DNA of 64,000 nucleotides, taken from contig JBBRMM010000003.1 of NCBI GenBank assembly GCA_038230835.1, forward strand, positions 1 through 64,000, given 5' to 3'. Under the pieces are notes generated by a model, which was not told the DNA's origin, searched no databases, and worked only from the letters and a program-made list of their open reading frames with translations. A program made the position numbers and the translations under genes. The DNA comes from DASUHT01 sp038230835. GTDB lineage: Bacteria > Actinomycetota > Thermoleophilia > Gaiellales > JAICJC01. Numbering within the stretch: the first letter of the stretch is position 1; each line of letters opens with the position of its first letter. Of the stretch, positions 16,116 through 23,321 are shown in pieces.

Positions 16116-16664
16116 ATGCGAAAGCTCAAGCTGGCGATCTACGTGTCGCTCGACGGCGTGGTCGAGAACCCCGCGTGGACAGGCCCGTTCTGGGACGACG
16201 ACCTGTCCAAGCTCCAGGCCGACTACCTGTATGCCAGTGACGCCCTGCTGCTGGGACGGGTGACGTATGAAGGCTTCGCCGCCGCCTGGCCGGCGATGGA
16301 GGAGACCACGGGCGAGTTCGGCAGGAAGATGAACACGATGCCCAAGTTCGTCGCCTCAAACACGCTGCACGACGCCGAATGGAACGCGTCGATCATCGAA
16401 GGCGACGTCGGCGTCGAGGTCACCCGGCTCAAGCAGCAGCCTGGTCAAGATCTCCTGATCTACGGCAGTGGCGACCTGGTGGATGAGCTCACCCGCCTAG
16501 GTCTCATCGACGAATACCGACTGATGGTGCATCCCGTGATCGTCGGAACCGGAAAACGGATCTTCGTGGCCGGCACGGAGCGCGCTCTCCGCCTCACCGA
16601 CACAACGACGACCAGTACGGGCGTCGTCGTCCTCACCTACGCCACGCCCGCCGACGCCGCGTGA
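16116..16664 (+). CDS. Dihydrofolate reductase-family protein (RibD C-terminal fold)
   Basis: 182 residues from ATG 16116, with GGAGAA just upstream. The N terminus (LKLAIYVSLDGVVENP) and LLLGRVTYEGFAAAWP are typical of the DHFR/RibD-C family, as are LLIYGSGDLVDELTRLGLID and EYRLMVHPVIVGTGKRIF. Members are NADPH-dependent reductases of uncertain substrate, not the folate enzyme itself. The gene stands alone. Confidence 0.85.
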   Translation: MRKLKLAIYVSLDGVVENPAWTGPFWDDDLSKLQADYLYASDALLLGRVTYEGFAAAWPAMEETTGEFGRKMNTMPKFVASNTLHDAEWNASIIEGDVGVEVTRLKQQPGQDLLIYGSGDLVDELTRLGLIDEYRLMVHPVIVGTGKRIFVAGTERALRLTDTTTTSTGVVVLTYATPADAA

Positions 16665-16756
16665 TCGACGGGTTCTGAGCCACCCCGCCGACATCCGAGT
16701 CCGAGAACTGAGGGTGCGTAGGGGTGGACGATCGAGTAGCGGGGGAATAGGGCACT

Positions 16757-17317
16757 ATGATGCTCCGAGTGCCCGATCCGGTCTCGGTACTGCCGCTTCT
16801 CGGCAGTTTGCGTAAGGGCTCGTACAACCGGATGCTCCTGAATGCTGCTCGTGGGCTGGCGCCGGAGGGCGTGACGGTGCTCGAGGCTCCGGCGATCGGC
16901 GGAATCCCTCTACGTCAGCGTGATGGGTTCACCGGTCCGGTGTCCGACTTGGTGGACGCGATCCGGGCGGCGGACGCGGTGCTGTTCGTCTCCCCGGAGT
17001 ACAACTACTCCATCCCGGGCGTGCTCAAGAACGCCCTCGACTGGGTGTCGCGGGCGCCTGAACAGCCGTTTCGGGGGAAACCGGCCGGCATCATGGGCGC
17101 ATCGACCGGGGTCGTCGGCACCGCGCGAATGCAGTATCACCTGCGTCAGGTGTTGATATTCGTCGAGGCGCTGCCCGTGAACCGGCCGGAGATCATCGTC
17201 GGGCGGGCCGCCGAGCGCTTCGATGCGGACGGCAACCTGACCGACGACGCCACGGCGACGATCATCCGCGACTACCTCGCCATGCTCGGTGACTGGACGC
17301 GGCGACTGTCCGTGTGA
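16757..17317 (+). CDS. NADPH-dependent FMN reductase family protein
   Basis: 186 residues with a flavodoxin-like fold: GSLRKGSYNRMLLNAARGLA near the N terminus binds the FMN phosphate, SPEYNYSIPGVLKNALDWVS is the second family signature, and GIMGASTGVVGTARMQYHLR the third. It likely reduces flavin or quinones with NADPH. ATG 16757 and ATG 16760 are both possible starts. No operon partner. Confidence 0.88.
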   Translation: MMLRVPDPVSVLPLLGSLRKGSYNRMLLNAARGLAPEGVTVLEAPAIGGIPLRQRDGFTGPVSDLVDAIRAADAVLFVSPEYNYSIPGVLKNALDWVSRAPEQPFRGKPAGIMGASTGVVGTARMQYHLRQVLIFVEALPVNRPEIIVGRAAERFDADGNLTDDATATIIRDYLAMLGDWTRRLSV

Positions 17318-17332
17318 CCTCATCGGGACGGG

Positions 17333-17515
17333 TCACCGACGCGCGAGACGCTCCACCTCGCCGGCCTCGACCGCGGCGCTGAAGTAGAAGCCCTGACCGA
17401 GTCGACAGCCGTTCGCTACCAGGAAGTGGCACTGAGGAGCGGTTTCGATGCCCTCTGCCAGGGGTTCGATGTCGAGGTTGCGGGCGAGTTGGATGACTGG
17501 CTCGAGCCAAACGAG
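17333..17515 (-). pseudogene. EAL-domain phosphodiesterase, C-terminal remnant
   Basis: On the minus strand a frame ending in TGA at 17335-17333 encodes PVIQLARNLDIEPLAEGIET followed by CHFLVANGCRLGQGFYFS, the last part of an EAL c-di-GMP phosphodiesterase. The EAL motif and most catalytic residues are missing. The remnant stops around 17515, abutting a GGDEF piece on the other strand. Confidence 0.7.
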
Positions 17516-17520
17516 CGCAC

Positions 17521-17646
17521 GGCTGCATCGCCGTGCTCTACGTCGACCTCGACAACTTCAAGATGGTCAACGACGCACTCGGCCATCACGCCGGCGACGA
17601 CCAGGTTTGCCTGCGCGATTCTTCATCGCCGGACGAGTTCCTCTGA
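17521..17646 (+). pseudogene. GGDEF-domain remnant
   Basis: A plus-strand frame encodes CIAVLYVDLDNFKMVNDALG followed by HHAGDDQ, the substrate-binding start of a GGDEF diguanylate cyclase, then runs into SPDEFL and a stop, where ARLGGDEF would be expected. The section between is deleted. It directly abuts the EAL remnant in opposite orientation. Confidence 0.65.
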
Positions 17647-17667
17647 TGATCACGGAAGGGGCTAACT

Positions 17668-18321
17668 TTGAAGCGCTCCAACGTCAATCAGCATCGGTGG
17701 TCAGCGCTCGCGACGACCACAGCCGCAGTCGTAGTGGCCGCCTTCGCGCTCGCCCCTTCGGCTGCGCGGGCGGATACGACCGTGGCGACCGACAACTGTC
17801 CTTCGCGGCCTCTCTCGCAGCCATTCCTGCCGTGGGCCGATCCCAGCCAGTACGAGTTCCTGCCCAACGGCGGCTTCGAACGCGGCGACGTGCACTGGAC
17901 GTTCGACGGCGGTGCCAGTGTTACCGCCCAAAACGAGCCATACCAGGTGCATGGCGCGAACGACTCGTCGTCGCTTGGCCTTCCCACGGGCGCGAGCGCC
18001 CAGAGCGCGGCGATGTGCGTCGACCTGGCGGATCCGACGCTTCGCCTATTCGCCGTCAACACCGGCTCGCCGCTGTCAACGCTGGAAGTCGACGCTGTCT
18101 ACACCGACGCCTTGGGGAACCCCCAGACAACACCGATCGCGCTCGTGACCAGTGACGGAACCTGGCAGCCGACCGACCCCATCCCGATCCTGGCGAATCT
18201 GGCGTCTCCGCCGCTCCTCACCAACGGCACCACCCAGGTAGCGCTGAGGTTCACCGTGCTGGGAGACTCGGGCAACTGGATGGTCGACGACGTGCACGTC
18301 GATCCATTCAAGACCAAGTGA
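17668..18321 (+). CDS. Secreted protein with carbohydrate-binding-like beta domain
   Basis: 217 residues from TTG 17668 (AAGGGGC upstream). An N-terminal Arg/His stretch, hydrophobic core (ALATTTAAVVVAAFALAPSA) and ARA cleavage site indicate Sec export. The mature part has LPNGGFERGDVHWTFDGGAS, common at the start of jelly-roll CBM-like domains, and ends in DSGNWMVDDVHVDPF, again typical of such folds. No catalytic motif. Two hairpins follow the stop. Confidence 0.7.
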   Translation: MKRSNVNQHRWSALATTTAAVVVAAFALAPSAARADTTVATDNCPSRPLSQPFLPWADPSQYEFLPNGGFERGDVHWTFDGGASVTAQNEPYQVHGANDSSSLGLPTGASAQSAAMCVDLADPTLRLFAVNTGSPLSTLEVDAVYTDALGNPQTTPIALVTSDGTWQPTDPIPILANLASPPLLTNGTTQVALRFTVLGDSGNWMVDDVHVDPFKTK

Positions 18322-18328
18322 TGACTCG

Positions 18329-18375
18329 GCGTCCGAAGATCGGACGCTGGACCCGTGCCCTCGGTGGAGGGCACG
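18329..18375 (+). terminator. Two consecutive hairpins after the secreted protein gene
   Basis: GCGTCCG (18329-18335) pairs with CGGACGC (18341-18347). CGTGCCCTC (18354-18362) pairs with GAGGGCACG (18367-18375) around a 4-nt loop and is followed by CATCTT. They begin 8 bp after the stop at 18321. Confidence 0.6.
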
Positions 18376-18557
18376 CATCTTCACCGGCACAACGTTCGTG
18401 ACCGTGTGACCTCGCAGCCCACCGGTGGTCGCCGTGGGACCGGCTCACGCCGGCCCCCAAACGGCAGGTGAGTCTGGTAGCGTCCGTGATCGTGGTGGTT
18501 GTTTGCGTGGCCGGTCGGGGCTGCGGCCATGCTTGGGAGCGGCGAGGGAGGTCCGTG

Positions 18558-20780
18558 ATGGGTCGGCTGCTTGTGGCGCTGGCGAGCCTGCTGTTGATAG
18601 CAGCGACGGGCGGTCGGGGGGTGGCGACGTCGTCCGCGGCGGCTATGCCAGCTGTTTCGGCTGGTGACGGCGATAGCTGCGCGCTGCTGGCCGATCAGAC
18701 TGTTTGGTGCTGGGGGTTGAACATTGTCGGTGAGCTTGGCCCCGGAGTGACCGGCGACCGCACCACGCCGGTGCGTATGACTGGCGTCCCGGCGGCAACG
18801 GCGGTCAGCGTGGGTGCCCACCACTCGTGCGTGTTGGATGCGTCAAGCGGTGTTTGGTGTTGGGGCTCGGACGCGTTCGGCGAGTTGGGTAACGGGACGA
18901 CTGAGGTGAGCGGAGATCCGACCCAGATCCTGAACTTCCACGCCACCCAGGTGTCCGCCGGGGATGGGTTTACGTGCGCGGTCACCCTGACCGCCACCGC
19001 CGCCTGTTGGGGCGACAACAACTACGGCGAGTTGGGCAACGGCACCACCACCGACGCCAGCACTCCGCAGCCGGTTGCCGGCCTCAAGAACGTGGTGCAG
19101 GTGGCCGCCGGGAACTTCCATGCCTGCGCGCTTCTGTCCAGCGGCAAGGTCCGCTGCTGGGGCGATAACTCGGCGGGCGAACTGGGCAACAACACCACCA
19201 TCCCGAGCACCACGCCGGTGCTCACGGAGGCAGCCGGCGTGAAGGTGATCGCGGCCGGGGCAGACGACACCTGCGCGATCACGGTGGCCGGCGCGCTGGA
19301 GTGCTGGGGCGAGAACCTGGACGGCCAGTTGGGCAATGGCAGCTTCACCGACAGCCTGCTGCCGGCGCCGGTCAGCGGGCTCTCGTCGGGGGTGACCCAG
19401 GTCACCATGGGCGAGAGCCACACCTGCGCGCTGGCCGGCCAAGTGCTGTGCTGGGGCGACCCAACCAACGGCGTGGTTGGAAACGGCCAGTTCAAGTCCA
19501 GTCCTCCGGCACCGGTGCCGACGCCGGTGTTCGGCCTCGGCCCGTCGCCCGCCGGCGCGGCGACGGTGCTGCAGGTGGCCGCCGGGTTTCACCACTCGTG
19601 CGTCGTGCTGACGACATCCCAGGTCATGTGCTGGGGCGACGGCGCGTTCGGCGCGCTAGGTGACGGCTCCACCGAGGATCGGGCCATCCCCGCGCTCACC
19701 ATCGGCCTGGCCACCACCGGCGGCGCGCAGGCCATCTCGGTCGACGACTACACCGGGTGCGTCGTTTCCGCGAGCCTGGTCCTGTCTTGCTGGGGGATCG
19801 AGACCGGAAACGGCGACACGGCGATGCACACCAACCCCGTGCCCAACCTGCAGGGACAGGTGGCCCAGGTGTCGACCTGGGGCGGCGGCTGCTCCGTCAC
19901 ACCGTCCGCCAAGGTGCGGTGCTGGGGCGAGAACGCCTTCGGCGAGCTGGGTAACGGCACTCACGGCGCCGCCACCGGTACGCCCAGCGCGGTGCCCGGC
20001 CTCACCGGCGTGCAGCAGATCTCCTACGGTGACACCCACGTGTGCGTCGTGCTCAAGGGCGGCGGCGTGGACTGCTGGGGCGCCAACTCGCACGGCCAAC
20101 TCGGTGACGGCAGCACCACCGAGCGCGACAGCCCGACACCAGTAGCCGGCCTGCCGGCGAAAGCGGTGCAGGTCTCGAACGGCACCGACTACACGTGTGC
20201 CCTGCTCAAGAACACCAACATCTGGTGCTGGGGCTCAAACGGAATCGGTGAGCTGGGAAACGGCACCACCAGCGACAGTTCGACCCCCGTACCGGTGAGC
20301 GGCGTAACCAGCGCCGTGCAGATCGCCACCGGCGACGCCGCGGCGTGCGCGCTGCTTGCGTCGGGCGGCGTGGAGTGCTGGGGTAGCAACGCCTTCGGCC
20401 AGCTCGGCGACGGGACGACCACGTCCCGCTCGACCGCCGCATTCGTGAGCGGGCTGACCAGCGGCGTGCGCCAGATCCTTGAGAACGACGTCAACGGCTG
20501 CGCTCTGCTCTCGGGCACCGGCGGCGTGCAGTGCTGGGGCGACGACACGGCAGGTCAGTTGGGAAACTCCACCACCTCCACCACACCCAGCCTGACCCCG
20601 GTCACCGTGACCGGCTTCTCGTCGGGCGCGCTGGTCATCACTGCCGACGCGACCGCGGTTGACGAGTGCCTACTCACCACCGCCGGCCAGCCACAATGCT
20701 GGGGCGACAACAGCTCCGGTCAACTCGGCAACGGCACCACCACGGCAGCCAACTCGCCGCAACCCGTATCCGGATTCTAA
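18558..20780 (+). CDS. Secreted RCC1-repeat double beta-propeller protein
   Basis: 740 residues from ATG 18558 behind GCGAGGGAGGT; the frame opens 90 bp earlier without a ribosome site. A signal peptide (LLVALASLLLIAATGGRG) is followed by 14 RCC1-type repeats, each of the form C-A-L-L...x-CWG-x4-G-ELGNGTT. Fourteen repeats suit two seven-bladed propellers. Nearly every repeat has a Cys pair about 10-13 residues apart, probably disulfides stabilising each blade outside the cell. RCC1 domains bind proteins; the partner is unknown. No anchor motif at the C terminus. Confidence 0.88.
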   Translation: MGRLLVALASLLLIAATGGRGVATSSAAAMPAVSAGDGDSCALLADQTVWCWGLNIVGELGPGVTGDRTTPVRMTGVPAATAVSVGAHHSCVLDASSGVWCWGSDAFGELGNGTTEVSGDPTQILNFHATQVSAGDGFTCAVTLTATAACWGDNNYGELGNGTTTDASTPQPVAGLKNVVQVAAGNFHACALLSSGKVRCWGDNSAGELGNNTTIPSTTPVLTEAAGVKVIAAGADDTCAITVAGALECWGENLDGQLGNGSFTDSLLPAPVSGLSSGVTQVTMGESHTCALAGQVLCWGDPTNGVVGNGQFKSSPPAPVPTPVFGLGPSPAGAATVLQVAAGFHHSCVVLTTSQVMCWGDGAFGALGDGSTEDRAIPALTIGLATTGGAQAISVDDYTGCVVSASLVLSCWGIETGNGDTAMHTNPVPNLQGQVAQVSTWGGGCSVTPSAKVRCWGENAFGELGNGTHGAATGTPSAVPGLTGVQQISYGDTHVCVVLKGGGVDCWGANSHGQLGDGSTTERDSPTPVAGLPAKAVQVSNGTDYTCALLKNTNIWCWGSNGIGELGNGTTSDSSTPVPVSGVTSAVQIATGDAAACALLASGGVECWGSNAFGQLGDGTTTSRSTAAFVSGLTSGVRQILENDVNGCALLSGTGGVQCWGDDTAGQLGNSTTSTTPSLTPVTVTGFSSGALVITADATAVDECLLTTAGQPQCWGDNSSGQLGNGTTTAANSPQPVSGF

Positions 20781-20875
20781 CCTCGCACCCACGGGTCGGG
20801 GCGGTCGCAGCAGGCGGGATCAAACGCTCCTGATCGGCCACGGCGCAGGCCGGCCCCGAAGATTCGGGAATTGAA

Positions 20876-20948
20876 TGGGCCGTGAAGGGATCGAACCTTC
20901 GACCTTGGGATTAAAAGTCCCCTGCTCTACCAACTGAGCTAACGGCCC
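20876..20948 (-). tRNA. tRNA-Lys (TTT)
   Basis: Reading the minus strand: acceptor GGGCCGT pairs with ACGGCCC, D arm TAGCTCAGTTGGTAGAGCA, anticodon loop CTTTTAA with anticodon TTT, T loop TTCGATC. Discriminator A. CCA is not encoded. Fragments of the 3' half of such a tRNA recur at 58828-58868 and 61010-61052. Confidence 0.95.
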
Positions 20949-21030
20949 GCGCGACCGAGTTTACGGCTGTCGGGAGGCGATCGGTGCGCAGGCTGCGCGG
21001 TCGCCGGCGCCCACGTAGAATCCGCGCACG

Positions 21031-21498
21031 GTGAGTGGCGCCTCGAACACCGACTCGGAACCGGGCGGGATCACCGTCTCCGGAGTCTCGGAGCTGGTGC
21101 TCGAGGTGGGCGACCTCGACCGCTCCGAGCAGTTCTACGCGGGCGTGCTCGGCTTCCCGGTGGTGGAGCGGTGGCGAGACGAGGCGGTCTGGGTGATGGC
21201 CGGCGAGCGCACCCGCATCGGCCTGTGGCTGCCCCAGATCGGGCTCGGCGGCGGGCGCGGAGGTGTCCATGTGCACTACGCGATGCACATCGCCGAGCAA
21301 CGGTTCGACTCGGCGGTCGAACGGATCCGAGCGGCGGGGCGCGAGGTGTACGTGCACGACCATGGCCACTACGGCGACGGTCGCGGCCGAGCGGCCTACG
21401 TCACCGACCCCGACGGCCACTGCGTCGAGCTGTGGACGTGGTCGGTCGCGGGGCACCTCGTCGAGCTCACGGCCGGCCGCTCGCCCGGGTCACACTGA
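21031..21498 (+). CDS. VOC (glyoxalase/dioxygenase fold) protein
   Basis: 155 residues from GTG 21031. The vicinal-oxygen-chelate pattern is clear: ELVLEVGDLDRSEQFYAGVL near the N terminus, GGVHVHYAMHIAEQRFD in the middle and YVTDPDGHCVELWTWS at the C terminus, with His and Glu residues at metal-binding positions. The specific reaction is not readable. It precedes the agmatinase-family gene by 76 bp on the same strand and may be in its operon. Confidence 0.82.
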   Translation: MSGASNTDSEPGGITVSGVSELVLEVGDLDRSEQFYAGVLGFPVVERWRDEAVWVMAGERTRIGLWLPQIGLGGGRGGVHVHYAMHIAEQRFDSAVERIRAAGREVYVHDHGHYGDGRGRAAYVTDPDGHCVELWTWSVAGHLVELTAGRSPGSH

Positions 21499-21574
21499 GG
21501 GAGCCCGAGCCGGCACTCCGGCAGGCCACACCACGTGGTAGCGTCGCGCCCCACCGAACGACACAGGAGGAGCG

Positions 21575-22585
21575 ATGCGAGTCAATCGTGACGGGGAGCC
21601 GGGGTTCGCGGGCCTGGCCACGTTCGCCAAGCTGCCGCTGGTGCTCGAGCCCAGCGGCCTCCAGGGCGTGGACGTGGCGATCGTGGGAGCGCCGTTCGAC
21701 GAGACGGTCTCCCACCGGCCGGGCACCCGCTTCGGCCCGCGCGCGGTGCGCATGGCCGAGGACTCGGCGGGCGTCCCGCCCTACCGCCCGCACATGCTGC
21801 TCGGCGTCGACCCATTCACCGAGCTCCGGGTGGTGGACTACGGCGACGCCGAGACCGTGCCCGGCGACGCCGAACGTAGCCACGCCGCCGTCAAGTCGCT
21901 CGTGGCGGACATCTGCGCCGTGGGTGCGATCCCGATCGTGATCGGTGGCGACCACTCGGTCGCCCACCCGGACATGACAGCCGTGGCCGAGCACCACGGG
22001 GCGGGCACGGTCGGCGTCATCCACTTCGACGCCCACGCCGACACCGCCACCGACCTCGGTGGCGTCGTCCGCTCCCACGGTACACCCATGCGCCTGGTCG
22101 TCGACGAGGGCTCGATCCCCGGCGACCGGTTCATCCAGGTCGGGCTGCGCGGCTGGTGGCCAGACCCCGACGAGTTCGCGTGGATGCGCGACGTCGGCAT
22201 GCGGTGGTACACGATGTACGAGATCGACGACCGAGGATTCCGCACCTGCATCGACGAGGTGATCGAGGCCGCGTCGGGCTGGGACAAGGTGTTCCTGTCG
22301 GTCGACATCGACTCGCTCGACCCCGCCTTCGCACCCGGCACGGGGACGGCCGAACCGGGTGGGCTGACTCCTCGCGAACTGCTCTACGCAACCCGCCGGA
22401 TCGCCGCCGAGCTGCCGCTGGTGGGCATGGAGATGGTCGAGGTGGCGCCCATGTACGACTCTCACGGCAACGTCACGGCGACGAACGGGCACCGGGTGAT
22501 ACTGGAGGCGTTGTCCGGCATCGCGCTGCGACGCAGCGGCCGCCGGCCAGCCCCGGAACTCGACGCGCGCGGAGTTCACGCCTGA
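21575..22585 (+). CDS. Agmatinase/arginase family ureohydrolase
   Basis: 336 residues from ATG 21575, preceded by AGGAGGAGC. All manganese-binding motifs of ureohydrolases are present: IGGDHSVAHP, HFDAHADTATD and SVDIDSLDPAFAPGTGT; the N-terminal part has PFDETVSHRPGTRFGPRAVR. The family hydrolyses agmatine, guanidinobutyrate, formiminoglutamate or similar guanidino compounds to urea or formamide. Agmatinase-like is the default name; the substrate is not certain. Confidence 0.9.
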   Translation: MRVNRDGEPGFAGLATFAKLPLVLEPSGLQGVDVAIVGAPFDETVSHRPGTRFGPRAVRMAEDSAGVPPYRPHMLLGVDPFTELRVVDYGDAETVPGDAERSHAAVKSLVADICAVGAIPIVIGGDHSVAHPDMTAVAEHHGAGTVGVIHFDAHADTATDLGGVVRSHGTPMRLVVDEGSIPGDRFIQVGLRGWWPDPDEFAWMRDVGMRWYTMYEIDDRGFRTCIDEVIEAASGWDKVFLSVDIDSLDPAFAPGTGTAEPGGLTPRELLYATRRIAAELPLVGMEMVEVAPMYDSHGNVTATNGHRVILEALSGIALRRSGRRPAPELDARGVHA

Positions 22586-22633
22586 CGGGAAACTAATTCG
22601 GGTCGGCAGACGTATTAACCATCAGAATCGCCG

Positions 22634-22822
22634 ATGACCCCTCCACTCGACACGATCGCGCTCTTCCCCCTCTCGGCGACCGTCGCCTGGCGCCGCTACC
22701 TCGAGGCCACCCAGGGCCTCGACGGAGACGCCTACGACCTGGCCGAGCGCGCCGCCTGGGCGCAGTTGCAGATCTCGCTCGGCCGCGTGCGCGGGTCATC
22801 CCGGCCGATGGACGCCGCGTGA
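22634..22822 (+). CDS. Small hypothetical protein
   Basis: 62 residues: LDTIALFPLSATVAWRRYLE then an acidic helical part (DGDAYDLAERAAWAQLQISL). Codon use resembles neighbours. It lies directly before tRNA-Glu. No family recognised and no strong ribosome site. Confidence 0.45.
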   Translation: MTPPLDTIALFPLSATVAWRRYLEATQGLDGDAYDLAERAAWAQLQISLGRVRGSSRPMDAA

Positions 22823-22842
22823 GGGTATCCTGCCTCGCCGTG

Positions 22843-22915
22843 GCCCCCATCGGCTAGCGGCCTAGGCCCCCGCCCTTTCAAGGCGGTAACACGGGTTCGA
22901 ATCCCGTTGGGGGTA
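22843..22915 (+). tRNA. tRNA-Glu (TTC)
   Basis: Acceptor GCCCCCA pairs with TGGGGGT (one G-U pair), anticodon stem CCGCC/GGCGG encloses CTTTCAA with anticodon TTC, and the T arm is CGGGTTCGAATCCCG. Discriminator A. CCA not encoded. Confidence 0.95.
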
Positions 22916-23023
22916 TGCGTGCGTGGCTCTGGCAGCGGGATTGCACGCGTCATGGTGCCGTGAGTCGGGGAACCCCCGCGCTGGGATGAACACAGCCAAC
23001 GCCAACCCGGCGTCCGGTCCCCC

Positions 23024-23140
23024 GTATCAGAGGAGGCCCGCGGACTCTTCCCCGAGGGACTCACCGAGGAACAGTTCGCCGTGTTCGATCTGTTGATGAA
23101 GCCCGCCGTCAAGGAACTGGACACCGAGCGCGACGGGATA
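23024..23140 (+). pseudogene. Type I restriction endonuclease subunit R remnant
   Basis: A short frame encodes LFPEGLTEEQFAVFDLLMKP followed by AVKELDTERD, closely resembling the C-terminal helical region of HsdR proteins (GLTEEQFAVFDLL is typical). It is out of context: no helicase or nuclease part and no HsdM or HsdS nearby. The remaining gap 22916-23321 shows nothing else. Confidence 0.55.
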
Positions 23141-23321
23141 TCAACAACGCGCCCGGCGATTGCTCGCCCAGGCCTTCCGCGTCAATCTCGCCGCGCACGC
23201 GTAGGATGTCCTCCAGCTCGCCGATCGCGCGATCGCGAGCCCTCGCCAGTATGGGGGTTCCTCAAGTGCGAGTGGCGGGTCAAGCGACCTGATAGTCGCG
23301 CCGATGAGAAGGTGGAAGGCC

